Assembly: GCF_004054105.1 (NCBI RefSeq)
Contig: NZ_SBLC01000001.1
Location: 1-64,000, forward strand
Direction: 5' to 3'
Source: Falsigemmobacter intermedius
Lineage (GTDB): Bacteria > Pseudomonadota > Alphaproteobacteria > Rhodobacterales > Rhodobacteraceae
Length of the DNA stretch: 64,000 nt
A model generated the notes under the pieces. The model searched no databases, had not been told where the DNA came from, and saw only the letters and a list, made by a program, of their open reading frames with translations. Numbering within the stretch: position 1 is the stretch's first letter; every line of letters starts with the position of its first letter. Shown here in pieces: positions 43,798-52,760 of this stretch. The translations under genes were made by a program, and so were the position numbers.

Positions 43798-44994
43798 TCA
43801 GCCGTAACTGCGGGTGTCGTCGATCACCTTACCGTCATTGGGCAGCGAGCCGGGCGGCACCAGTTCAATCCGCCCGCGCAGCTTCAGCGTCTCAAAGACC
43901 GAAGTCTCATAAAGCGCGGGGTTGGAGGCGCGGGTTTCGACCTGCACGGTCATGCTGTCCATCTCTCCCTCGCGCCCGGCCACGACGCGGGCGCGCAGCA
44001 CTTCGGGGTGACGGGCGACGAAATCGGCGACCTGTTCGGGGCGCACGAACATGCCTTTGATCTTGGTGGTCTGATCGGCGCGTCCCATCCAGCCCCTGAT
44101 GCGGGTATTGGTCCGGCCGCAGGGCGACTGCCCCGGCAGCACCGCCGAAAGATCCCCGGTAGCAAAGCGGATCAGCGGGTAATCGGTGTTAAGATTGGTG
44201 ACCAGCACCTCGCCCACTTCGCCCGGCGGCACCGGATCGCCGGTGCCGGGGCGCACGATTTCGAGGATAATCCCCTCATCCGCGACCATGCCTTCCAGGG
44301 CGTCGGTCTCATAAGCGATATTGCCGACATCGGCAGTGGCATAGCACTGCCGGGTGATGACGCCGCGATCGGCATATTCCTGACGCAGGCTGGGGAAGAG
44401 CGCACCGCCCCCCACCACCGCGCGGGCGAATTTCAGCAAAACGCCCTGCTCATCCGCCTTATCAAGGATGACCTTCAGAAAATCCGGCGTGCCTGCATAG
44501 ACGGTCGTGCCGATATCACGGGCTGCGCGAACCTGCAGATCGGTCTGGCCGGTGCCCGCAGGCAGCACGGCAGCCCCGACCGCACGGGCGGCGGTTTCGA
44601 ACATGATGCCGGCCGGGACCAGATGATAGGAAAAGCAGTTCTGCACGATGTCATGCCCGCGCACGCCGCTGGCATGCAGAAAACGCCCGAGGCGGAACCA
44701 GTCGGCGCCCGCGCCGCCCGGCTCATAGATCGGACCGGGGGACTGGAAATAATGCGACAGGCCCTTCACCGCAAAGCCCCCGAAGGGCGGCTCTGCCTGC
44801 TGGCGGGACACCAGATCGGATTTTCGCGTCACCGGCAGCTGCGCCAGATCGGCCAGGCTTTGCACCGCGACCCCGGCATAATGTTGACCCGCCGGGGCCG
44901 AAACCGCCGCTTTCAGCGCATCACGTAACTGCGCAAGCTGCGCCGCTTCACGGGCGTCCTGGCTGCGGGTCTCAAGTTCATCGTAAAAGGACAT
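43798..44994 (-). CDS. PaaK-like adenylate-forming protein with degenerate P-loop
   Basis: A 398-residue relative of phenylacetate-CoA ligase. The GTGQTDLQVRAARDIGTT and YAGTPDFLKVIL segments, the YATADVG region (in place of the usual YG-TE), the RFATGDLS core, GRADQTTKIKGMFV and the C-terminal lysine in PNDGKVIDD are recognisable. Where PaaK has the Ser/Thr/Gly-rich ATP loop, this protein has QSPGPIYEPG (84-93), so normal adenylation is doubtful. The ATG at 44994 is 13 bp after the LivF-like stop. It is the last gene of cassette A. Confidence 0.78.
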   Translation of the reverse strand: MSFYDELETRSQDAREAAQLAQLRDALKAAVSAPAGQHYAGVAVQSLADLAQLPVTRKSDLVSRQQAEPPFGGFAVKGLSHYFQSPGPIYEPGGAGADWFRLGRFLHASGVRGHDIVQNCFSYHLVPAGIMFETAARAVGAAVLPAGTGQTDLQVRAARDIGTTVYAGTPDFLKVILDKADEQGVLLKFARAVVGGGALFPSLRQEYADRGVITRQCYATADVGNIAYETDALEGMVADEGIILEIVRPGTGDPVPPGEVGEVLVTNLNTDYPLIRFATGDLSAVLPGQSPCGRTNTRIRGWMGRADQTTKIKGMFVRPEQVADFVARHPEVLRARVVAGREGEMDSMTVQVETRASNPALYETSVFETLKLRGRIELVPPGSLPNDGKVIDDTRSYG

Positions 44995-45007
44995 GATCTG
45001 CCCTCCC

Positions 45008-45829
45008 TCAGGCCAGCCAGCGTTTGCGGCGGCGATAGCTGCGCACATCCCGGAAGCTCTTGCGCCCCTTGTCGGACATGCCGAGGTAAAATTCCGCAAC
45101 ATCAGGGTTTTCGCGCAGCTCCTGCGCGGTCCCCTCCATCACCACACGGCCCGATTCCAGGATGTAACCGGTATGGGCATAGCGCAGCGCGACGTTGGTG
45201 TTCTGCTCAGCCAGCAGGAAGGTCACCCCTTCGCGGGCGTTCACTTCGCGCACGATCTCAAAGATCTGCTCCACCAGCTGCGGCGCGAGACCCATGGAGG
45301 GCTCATCGAGAAGGATCGTCTCAGGACGGCTCATCAGGGCGCGGCCAATGGCGCACATCTGTTGCTCACCGCCCGAGGTATAGCCCGCCTGGGATTTGCG
45401 CCGCTCACGCAGGCGCGGGAAATAGTTGTAAACCATCTCAAGATCTTCGGCGACCTGAGCGCGGTTTTTGCCGGTATAGCTGCCGGTCAGCAGGTTCTCT
45501 TCGACGGTCAGATGCTCAAAGCAGTGACGCCCCTCCATGACCTGGATCACGCCACGGCGCACCAGATCGGCGGGGTCTTTATCGGCGGTATTCTCGCCGC
45601 GATAGAGGATCTGGCCCTTGGTCACCTCACCGCGCTCTGATTTCAGCAGGCCCGAAATGGCCTTGAGCGTGGTGGATTTGCCCGCACCATTGCCGCCCAG
45701 CAGCGCCGTGATGCCACCCTTCGGCACGGTCAGACTGACGCCTTTGAGCACCAGAATGACGTGGTTGTAGATCACCTCGATATTGTTGACCTCAAGCACG
45801 GTCTCACGGGTCGGGGCTGCATCCAGCAT
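45008..45829 (-). CDS. HAAT-type ABC transporter ATP-binding protein (LivF-like), cassette A
   Basis: A 273-residue ATPase. Walker A GGNGAGKST, signature YTSGGEQQMCAIGRAL, Walker B ILLDEPSMGLAP and H-loop LAEQN are complete. Like its cassette B paralogue it carries a basic C-terminal extension (SFRDVRSYRRRKRWLA) not found on standard LivF. The start lies 61 bp after the binding-protein stop. Confidence 0.92.
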   Translation of the reverse strand: MLDAAPTRETVLEVNNIEVIYNHVILVLKGVSLTVPKGGITALLGGNGAGKSTTLKAISGLLKSERGEVTKGQILYRGENTADKDPADLVRRGVIQVMEGRHCFEHLTVEENLLTGSYTGKNRAQVAEDLEMVYNYFPRLRERRKSQAGYTSGGEQQMCAIGRALMSRPETILLDEPSMGLAPQLVEQIFEIVREVNAREGVTFLLAEQNTNVALRYAHTGYILESGRVVMEGTAQELRENPDVAEFYLGMSDKGRKSFRDVRSYRRRKRWLA

Positions 45830-45890
45830 GACAGAACCTCTTGAAACGACAGGGAGGCGGCGGCCCGCATCAGGGCCGCCGCCTGGCAGA

Positions 45891-47174
45891 TCAGCACTTC
45901 GGCGTGATGCCGGCCTCTTTGGCGTAGGCTTCCGAGTCAGCCTTCACCAGCGGGTCGATGACTTCGAGGTCGGACTGGATCCAGTCGGTAATCGCGTTCC
46001 ATTTTCCGGCGGATGCATCCCACTGCTGGATCAGCGCATAGCCGTCACCGCCGTGGTTTTCGCAGGTGGCCTTGAAGGGCGGCGCGAAATTCGGCAGGCC
46101 GAGACCCGCCATGATCTCTTCGGTCACTTCCATGCTTTCCAGCGCGTCGCGCATCATCGCAGGCGTCACCTCTTTGGTGTTGTTGTCGGCCTGAGCCTTC
46201 AGCACCGCGAGATGGGCAAGCGCGCCTTCATAGATGCCGCGCAGATACATGATCGAGCCGATCTGATCGCCCGCACCGGCCGATTTACCCGCGTCTTTGA
46301 CGTATTTCGTCAGATCCGCGAAGATCGGGTAATCGCCGTTGGCGCCGTGCATATTCAGCGACTTATAGCCATTGGCCCCCGCGCCCGCCGGACGCACATC
46401 GTTCTCTGAGCCCGACCACCAGGAGCCGTAGATATTCTCCATCGGGTAGCGCACGTTGGCCGCTTCCTGGATGGCAGCCGAGTTCATCACACCCCAGCCC
46501 CACATGATGACGAAATCCGGACGGTCGCGGCGGATCTGCAGCCACTGGCTTTTCTGCTCCTGGCCGGGGCTGTCGACGGGGATGGTGTTGAACTCAAACC
46601 CGTGTTTCTTCGACAGCTCTTCCAGGGTGCGGATCGGCTCTTTGCCATAGGCCGAGTTGTGATAGAGCAGCGTGATCTTCTTGCCCTTCAGATCATCACC
46701 GTTCTCTGCCAGCAGGTGCTTGATGATGATCGACGCCCCATCCCAGTAGTTCGACGGGAAGTTGAAGGTATTGCGGAAGACCGCGCCGTTTTTCACCGAA
46801 GTGCGCCCCAGACCCGGGGTCAGCATGGTCAGGCCATCGGCCTCAACCTTGGGGATCAGCTGATAGGCAATGCCGGTTGAGTTCGGCTGGATCAGAAGCG
46901 GTTTCTGCCCCTTAAAGCCCTCATAGCACTCCACACCTTTCTCGGTGTTATAGGAGGTCTCACATTCGGTCAGCTTAATCTTCACGCCGCCGATGCCACC
47001 GTCACGCTCATTGAGCAGGGTGAAATAATCGGCATAGCCATCGGCCAGCGGGATCCCCGAGGCCGCGAAGGGGCCGGTGCGGTAGACCATGCTGGGGAAG
47101 AACAGTTCCTGGGCGAAGGCCGGCATGCCAGTGGCAATGGCGGCGGCGACCAGGGCAGCAAATCTGACTTTCAT
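45891..47174 (-). CDS. HAAT-type substrate-binding protein, cassette A
   Basis: A 427-residue periplasmic binding protein of the LivK/Peripla_BP_6 superfamily with a Sec signal (KVRF, hydrophobic core, cleavage after AFA at about 21). The mature part begins ELFFPSMVYRTGPFAASG and includes VKIKLTECETSYN and the hinge WGWGVMNSA. Several cysteines (CETS, ECYEG, TCENHG, TPKC at the C terminus) suggest two disulphides. It differs strongly from the cassette B protein, so the two transporters probably take different ligands. Confidence 0.9.
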   Translation of the reverse strand: MKVRFAALVAAAIATGMPAFAQELFFPSMVYRTGPFAASGIPLADGYADYFTLLNERDGGIGGVKIKLTECETSYNTEKGVECYEGFKGQKPLLIQPNSTGIAYQLIPKVEADGLTMLTPGLGRTSVKNGAVFRNTFNFPSNYWDGASIIIKHLLAENGDDLKGKKITLLYHNSAYGKEPIRTLEELSKKHGFEFNTIPVDSPGQEQKSQWLQIRRDRPDFVIMWGWGVMNSAAIQEAANVRYPMENIYGSWWSGSENDVRPAGAGANGYKSLNMHGANGDYPIFADLTKYVKDAGKSAGAGDQIGSIMYLRGIYEGALAHLAVLKAQADNNTKEVTPAMMRDALESMEVTEEIMAGLGLPNFAPPFKATCENHGGDGYALIQQWDASAGKWNAITDWIQSDLEVIDPLVKADSEAYAKEAGITPKC

Positions 47175-47242
47175 TCCGATTTCTCCTCCCGGAATTGATG
47201 ACAGGGGCCAGGGTTTTCCTGGTTCTTCTGATTGGGCCGCCC

Positions 47243-48319
47243 TTAATGCGGGAAGGGCCAGAGCCGGAGTTTTTCCTTGGTCACGCGCCAGAGCTGCGCC
47301 AGACCATGCGGTTCAAGGATCAGGAAGGTGACGATCAGCGCGCCCACGATCATCAGCTCGATATGGGCGGCCAGATCGGTCGGCCAGCCAAGCTGCCCCA
47401 CCAGAATGTTCTTCAGCACCACCGGCAGCACCACAAGGAAGGCCGCGCCTGCGAAACTTCCGAAGATCGAGCCGAGACCCCCGATGATCACCATGAAGAG
47501 GACAAGGAAGCTCTTGTTTATGCCGAAGGCTTCGCCCACTTCCGCCGCGCCAAGATAGACCGAAAAGAAGAGCGCCCCGGCCACCCCGATGAAGAACGAG
47601 CTGATCGCAAAGGCCGAGAGTTTGGCACGCAGCGGGTTCACCCCGATGATCTCAGCAGCGATATCCATGTCGCGGATCGCCATCCATTTGCGCCCGGTTG
47701 AGCCGCGCGTCAGATTGCGCGCAAGCCAAGCCAGCGCCACGGTAAAAACCAGGCAGAAGAGATATTTGGCCCAGGCCGCCGTCGCAGGACCGGCGATATT
47801 GACGCCGAACAGCGTGCGGTCCGGCGCGGTAATCATGCCCGAGGCGGAATAGTTGTAAAACCACGGCACCTTGTTGAAGAGCCAGACCAGAAAGAACTGC
47901 GCCGCAAGCGTCGCCACGGCCAGATAAAAACCCTTAATGCGCAGGCTCGGCAGACCAAAAGCCGTGCCCACCAGCGCGGTGATCCCGCCTGCCAGCAGCA
48001 CATGAATGGCCAGATTAACCTCAGGGAAAGCGGTCATCAGCTTATAGACCGCATAGGCCCCCACAGCCATGAAGCCCCCGGTGCCAAGGCTCACCTGACC
48101 GCAATAGCCGGTCAGAATGTTCAGCCCCAGAGCCGCGATCGCATAGATCAGAAAGGGCACCAGCACGGCGTTTGCCATGTAGTCGGTGACAAAGAAGGGC
48201 ACCACCAGGAAGGCCACCGCCAGCAGCACGAAATAGCCGATGCGGTCGATGCGGATCGGGAAAGTCTGATTGTCTGCCCGGTAGGAGGTTTTGAACTGCC
48301 CGGCTTCACGATAGAGCAT
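47243..48319 (-). CDS. HAAT-type permease (LivM-like), cassette A
   Basis: A 358-residue inner-membrane permease with about ten hydrophobic helices. It has the family blocks GLNILTGYCGQVSLGTGGFMAVGAY, GLPSLRIKGFYLAVATLAAQF and coupling loop GRKWMAIRDMDIAAEIIGV. ATG 48319 has GGAGG upstream; the extra residues of the longer frame are rejected. It is followed 68 bp later by the binding-protein gene. Confidence 0.92.
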   Translation of the reverse strand: MLYREAGQFKTSYRADNQTFPIRIDRIGYFVLLAVAFLVVPFFVTDYMANAVLVPFLIYAIAALGLNILTGYCGQVSLGTGGFMAVGAYAVYKLMTAFPEVNLAIHVLLAGGITALVGTAFGLPSLRIKGFYLAVATLAAQFFLVWLFNKVPWFYNYSASGMITAPDRTLFGVNIAGPATAAWAKYLFCLVFTVALAWLARNLTRGSTGRKWMAIRDMDIAAEIIGVNPLRAKLSAFAISSFFIGVAGALFFSVYLGAAEVGEAFGINKSFLVLFMVIIGGLGSIFGSFAGAAFLVVLPVVLKNILVGQLGWPTDLAAHIELMIVGALIVTFLILEPHGLAQLWRVTKEKLRLWPFPH

Positions 48320-48403
48320 CTTATGCCTCCTGGCCGCAAACAACGGAAAACGCGCCGGTCCCCGCAGGACGGCGCGTCATGAAGATCAGATTGTAAAAGC
48401 GGA

Positions 48404-48625
48404 TCAGGCCTCGGCCTGATACACCCGCTCGCCGCGCTGCAGATCCTGCGTCAGCGCCAGCAGCCGCAGCCGCGACCAGATCCCGATGGCCAGCCCCAGC
48501 AGCGAGAGCACCATCACATGCGGCATCAGCGGATGCGCGTCCATATAAGCAAGCAGAGTCAGCCCCCCGAAGACCCAGAAGGCCGAGAAGGCTACGGTGC
48601 AGAGAATTGCCAGAAATTTTTTCAT
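48404..48625 (-). CDS. small two-helix membrane protein within the transporter operon
   Basis: A 73-residue protein with two hydrophobic segments (about 3-24 and 31-50) and a charged C-terminal tail (RLRLLALTQDLQRGERVYQAEA). ATG 48625 follows GGAGAG at 8 bases; the longer open frame is not supported. It lies between the LivH-like and LivM-like permease genes of cassette A on the same strand, 150 bp after the former and 84 bp before the latter. Cassette B has no counterpart. The function is unknown; an accessory subunit of the transporter is a plausible inference. Confidence 0.7.
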   Translation of the reverse strand: MKKFLAILCTVAFSAFWVFGGLTLLAYMDAHPLMPHVMVLSLLGLAIGIWSRLRLLALTQDLQRGERVYQAEA

Positions 48626-48775
48626 GCGCTGTCTCTCCGTCAGAAGCGGCGCCGAATGCGTCACTCTGTCGCAGAGTGAACCACCGTGCGCGGCAGAGAG
48701 TCAACTGCAGTGAGTTGGATTCCGCTGCGTCGGCAGCGCGAAATTTTACCATGTCGAACAGATTTCCGGTCATGA

Positions 48776-49762
48776 TCACACCCGCTCAATGATGCGGTCG
48801 CCGAACAGTCCCTGCGGACGGAAGACGAGGAAGAGAAGCGCCAGCACATAGGCAAACCAGTTCTCGGTCGCGCCGCCGATCATCGGGCCGATGAAGAACT
48901 CAAAGAGTTTCTCCCCCACACCGATGATGAGACCGCCGACAATGGCGCCCGGGATCGAGGTAAAGCCCCCCAGCATCAGCACCGGCAGCGCCTTCAGCGC
49001 GATCAGCGAGAGCGAGAACTGCACCCCGGATTTTGAGCCCCACATGATGCCCGCGACCAGGGCCACAAAGCCCGCGATCGACCAGGTCAGCACCCAGATG
49101 AAGCGCAGCGAAATCCCGACCGACAGCGCCGCCTGGTGGTCATCTGCCACCGCGCGAAGCGCACGGCCCTGTTTGGAATACTGCGAAAAGAGCGTCAGCG
49201 TGACCACGAGGATCACCGCCACGACAGCCGCCACGATATCAAGCGTGTCGATAAAGAAGCCGTAGCCAAAGAGGTTATAGGTGATCTGATCGACGGTTTC
49301 AGACATGCCCTGAGGGATGCCGACATCAAGTTTCTTGATATCCGCGCCCCACATCACATCGCCGAAACCCTCCATGAAATAGGCCAGACCAATGGTCGCC
49401 ATGAAAAGGATGATCGGCTCCTGGTTCACCAGGTGCTTCAGCACATAGCGCTCCACCAGGATCGCAAGACCCACCATGACCAGCGCGGTCAGAAGGATCG
49501 CCAGCACCGCCGGAACCTTCCAGCCGAAGTGATGCAGCTGGGTGCCGAACATCGCGTTGATCAGATGCGCAAAGGGGATCTGGCCGTTCTGAATACCCAC
49601 CAGCGTCAGCGCCGCGAAAAGCGCCATGACCCCTTGGGCATAGTTAAAGATGCCCGAGGCCTTGAAGATCAGCACAAACCCAAGCGCCACAAGCGCATAG
49701 AGCACGCCGGCCATCAGCCCGTTCACGGTGACCTCCATGGCATAGAGAATGGTGTCACTCAT
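48776..49762 (-). CDS. HAAT-type permease (LivH-like), cassette A
   Basis: A 328-residue inner-membrane permease. It starts with GLMAGVLYALVALGFVLIFKASGIFNYAQG, the LivH signature, has the coupling loop GRALRAVADDHQAALSVGIS, and ends LVFRPQGLFGDRIIERV. It overlaps the LivG-like gene by 8 bp. The next gene downstream, the 73-residue membrane protein, follows after 150 bp. Confidence 0.92.
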   Translation of the reverse strand: MSDTILYAMEVTVNGLMAGVLYALVALGFVLIFKASGIFNYAQGVMALFAALTLVGIQNGQIPFAHLINAMFGTQLHHFGWKVPAVLAILLTALVMVGLAILVERYVLKHLVNQEPIILFMATIGLAYFMEGFGDVMWGADIKKLDVGIPQGMSETVDQITYNLFGYGFFIDTLDIVAAVVAVILVVTLTLFSQYSKQGRALRAVADDHQAALSVGISLRFIWVLTWSIAGFVALVAGIMWGSKSGVQFSLSLIALKALPVLMLGGFTSIPGAIVGGLIIGVGEKLFEFFIGPMIGGATENWFAYVLALLFLVFRPQGLFGDRIIERV

Positions 49763-50585
49763 GGCTCACCCCCAAATAGGCGTCGATCACGGCCTTGTTG
49801 CTGCGGATTTCATCGGGCGGCCCGTCGCCGATCTTCTTGCCGTAATCCATTACGACCACCCGGTCCGAGAGATCCATCACCACGCCCATATCGTGTTCGA
49901 TCAGCGCGATGGTGGTGCCGAATTCGTCATTCACATCGAGGATAAAGCGGCACATGTCCTCTTTCTCCTCGACGTTCATCCCGGCCATCGGCTCATCAAG
50001 CAGCAGAAGTTTCGGCTCAGCCGCCAGCGCGCGCGCCAGTTCCACCCGCTTTTTCAGCCCGTAAGGCAGACGGCCGACAGGGGTTTTGCGGATGTGCTGG
50101 ATTTCCAGAAAATCGATGATCCGCTCCACGGCGGCGCGGTGTTCATCTTCCTCCCGCGCAGCTTTGCCCCACCAGAGCGCCTGCTGCGCAAGGTTGGTCT
50201 CCATCATGGTCAGGCGGCCCGTCATGATGTTGTCGAGCACCGACATGCCTTCAAAAAGCGCGATGTTCTGGAAGGTCCGTGCGATGCCCTGGCGGGCCAC
50301 CTCATAGGGCTTCATCGGCGGGCGTTTCGCACCGCGAAACCAGACTTCGCCTTCCTGGGGGACGTAAAAGCCCGAGATCACGTTCAGCATCGAGGATTTC
50401 CCCGCGCCGTTCGGACCGATGATGGCGCGGATTTCGCCCTCGCGGATGTCAAAGCTGATGTCGGTGATCGCCTTCACGCCGCCAAAGCGCAGCGTGATGT
50501 TTTTCATTTCCATCAGAACGGGGCCGATTTTGCGCCCGTCTGCGGTGATCCAGCCCTCGGTCGGGAGTGCCTGTGCCATGCTCAT
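49755..50585 (-). CDS. HAAT-type ABC transporter ATP-binding protein (LivG-like), cassette A
   Basis: A 276-residue ATPase. Walker A GPNGAGKSS, signature LPYGLKKRVELARAL, Walker B LLLLDEPMAGMN and H-loop LIEHDMG are intact. A 15-20-residue N-terminal leader (EGWITADGRKIGP) precedes the first strand. The start overlaps the ligase stop by ATGA. Confidence 0.92.
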   Translation of the reverse strand: MSMAQALPTEGWITADGRKIGPVLMEMKNITLRFGGVKAITDISFDIREGEIRAIIGPNGAGKSSMLNVISGFYVPQEGEVWFRGAKRPPMKPYEVARQGIARTFQNIALFEGMSVLDNIMTGRLTMMETNLAQQALWWGKAAREEDEHRAAVERIIDFLEIQHIRKTPVGRLPYGLKKRVELARALAAEPKLLLLDEPMAGMNVEEKEDMCRFILDVNDEFGTTIALIEHDMGVVMDLSDRVVVMDYGKKIGDGPPDEIRSNKAVIDAYLGVSHE

Positions 50586-52555
50586 GCGGCCTCTCTGCGG
50601 CTCGGGGTCGCGGGAAAAACCTTCGCATCACGCAGGGCGAGGGTGGCGGAGATAAAGCCCTTACGGCCGTCCTCATAAGAGACTTCCGTGCGGGTCGAGA
50701 CCGAAGGCGCATCGGAATAAAGCGCCTCGATCAGATCGGCATATTTCGTCGCGATGATATTGCGGCGCACTTTGCGGGTGCGGGTCAGCTCACCATCATC
50801 GGCATCAAGTTCTTTGTGCAGCACGAGGAAGCGTTTGATCTGACAGCCCGCCAGCATCGGATCATCCGCAAGGCTGGCGTTCACCTCTTCGACATGGCTC
50901 TGCATCATCTCAAGGACTTTCGGGTGGCCCGCGAGTTCCTGGTAGCTGGTGTAAGAGATATTGTTGCGCTCAGCCCAGTTGCCCACCGCCGTCAGGTCGA
51001 TGTTCAGAAAGGCAGTGCAATGGTCGCGGCCATTGCCAAAGACCACCGCCTCCAGAATGCCGGGATAGAACTTCAGTTTGTTCTCGACATATTTCGGCGC
51101 GAACATCTGGCCCGAGGCCAGTTTGCCCACATCCTTGACCCGGTCGATGATGCGCAGATGGCCAAGGCCCTCAACGAAATAACCCGCATCGCCGGTGGCC
51201 ACCCAGCCTTCGGCATCTTTGGTCGAAGCGGTGGCTTCGGGGTTTTTGTAGTATTCCACGAAGGTGCCGGGGCTGCGGTAGAAAACCTCGCCCTTGTCGT
51301 CGATCTTCAGCTCAACCCCCGGGCAGGCCACGCCGACGGTATCAGGGCGCACCTGGCCATTGGGGTGACCGGCGACCAGAACGGTGGCTTCCGTCTGGCC
51401 GTAAAGCTGCTTCAGATTGATCCCGAGCGAGCGGTAGAAATCAAAGATCTCCGGCCCGATGGCCTCACCCGCGGTATAGCCCACGCGAATGCGGCTGTAG
51501 CCCAGCGTGTTTTTCAGCGGCCCGTAAACCAGCAGATCGCCCAGGCGGTATTTCAGCCGGTCACCAAGGCTGACCTCGCCGCCGTCAAGGATTTTGCCGC
51601 CGACTTTGCGGGCATGATCCATGAAGGTTTTGAAAAGCCATTTCTTGAAGCGGCCCGCATCTTCCATGCGGATCATCACTGAGGTGAGCTGACCTTCATA
51701 AACGCGGGGCGTCGCGAAGAAATAGGTCGGCCCGATCTCGCGCAGATCGGTCATCATGGTCTGCGCGCTCTCGGGGCAGTTCACGCAGAAGCCCACCACA
51801 TGAGCCTGCGCGATTGAGAAGATGTAATCCCCCGCCCAGGCCAGCGGCAGATAGGCCAGCACATCCTCATCCGGGGTCAGCCCCTCAAAGGCGGCACCGG
51901 CTTTGGCGGTCTCAATGACATTGCGGTTTGACAGCACCACGCCCTTCGGTGTGCCGGTGGTGCCCGAGGTGTAAAGCATGACGCATTTGCTGTCCGGCGT
52001 CAGGGCAGCCATGCGGGCAGTCAGCTCAGCGTCCACCCGCTGCTGCGCCGCCAGACCCTTCGCGGCCAGATCCTCCAGCGAGGTCATGGCGCTGTGGTCA
52101 TATTTCCGCAGTCCGCGCTTGTCGTGATAAAGGATCTGCTCAATGCCCGGCACGCGGGACTGCACTTCAAGAACCTTATCGACCTGCTCCTGATCCGCCG
52201 CGATGACAAAGCGCGCGCCCGAATGCTCCAGCACATAGGCCATCTCTTCGGCGACGGCGTCCTGATAAAGCGGGACCGGCACCGCGCCACACATCTGGAT
52301 CGCAATCATCGACCAGTAAAGCGCGGGGCGGTTGCGGCCGATGATGGCCACATGATCCCCGGGGTTCAGACCCAGAACCATCAGACCGCGGGCGATATTG
52401 CGCACCTCTTCTGCGGTCTCAGCCCAGGTCCAGCTTTGCCAGATGCCGAATTCTTTTTCCCGGAATGCCGGACGACCGCCCATGGTGGCGGCATTGCGCA
52501 TCAAAAGCGCCGGTATGGATTGAGGATCGCCCGAAGGCGTCACTGCAGCGGCCAC
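50582..52555 (-). CDS. long-chain-type acyl-CoA ligase (AMP-forming), cassette A
   Basis: A 657-residue ANL enzyme of the ACSL-like group. P-loop MLYTSGTTGTPKG lies near 193-205, then LPLAWAGDYIF, YGQTEATV, GWVATGDAGYF and DRVKDVGKLASGQMFAPKYVENK. It is first gene of the long operon and is coupled to the LivG-like gene by ATGA overlap. It is about 50 residues longer than the cassette B ligase, mainly at the C terminus. The natural acid substrate is unknown; an aromatic or branched carboxylate is plausible from the context. Confidence 0.88.
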   Translation of the reverse strand: MAAAVTPSGDPQSIPALLMRNAATMGGRPAFREKEFGIWQSWTWAETAEEVRNIARGLMVLGLNPGDHVAIIGRNRPALYWSMIAIQMCGAVPVPLYQDAVAEEMAYVLEHSGARFVIAADQEQVDKVLEVQSRVPGIEQILYHDKRGLRKYDHSAMTSLEDLAAKGLAAQQRVDAELTARMAALTPDSKCVMLYTSGTTGTPKGVVLSNRNVIETAKAGAAFEGLTPDEDVLAYLPLAWAGDYIFSIAQAHVVGFCVNCPESAQTMMTDLREIGPTYFFATPRVYEGQLTSVMIRMEDAGRFKKWLFKTFMDHARKVGGKILDGGEVSLGDRLKYRLGDLLVYGPLKNTLGYSRIRVGYTAGEAIGPEIFDFYRSLGINLKQLYGQTEATVLVAGHPNGQVRPDTVGVACPGVELKIDDKGEVFYRSPGTFVEYYKNPEATASTKDAEGWVATGDAGYFVEGLGHLRIIDRVKDVGKLASGQMFAPKYVENKLKFYPGILEAVVFGNGRDHCTAFLNIDLTAVGNWAERNNISYTSYQELAGHPKVLEMMQSHVEEVNASLADDPMLAGCQIKRFLVLHKELDADDGELTRTRKVRRNIIATKYADLIEALYSDAPSVSTRTEVSYEDGRKGFISATLALRDAKVFPATPSRREAA

Positions 52556-52760
52556 GTCTGTCCTCCCCCTCGCCTTTCAGAACCGGTGCCCCTCCTCAGG
52601 CGGTCTCCGGTTCTGACCTGCTGATGAGACAGTGGTCACAGGCAAAACTTGCCCGAATTTTGCGCAATCCTAACAAATTGTAACAGGCGACAAAAAGTTT
52701 GCGCCACGGCGGGCGGCTGTTAACATTCACTCAGGGCGCGGGCCGGAAGCCGGGCCCCTC
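52556..52760. promoter_or_regulatory. divergent promoter region of the transporter/ligase cluster and the sensor kinase
   Basis: This 205-bp interval separates the divergent ligase and hybrid-kinase genes. Its middle (about 52640-52730) is AT-richer than the flanks and holds two copies of TTTGCGC (52659-52665 and 52698-52704), plus TAACAAATTGTAAC near 52671-52684. It is where the adjacent OmpR-type regulator would be expected to bind; no binding motif is established. Confidence 0.45.
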
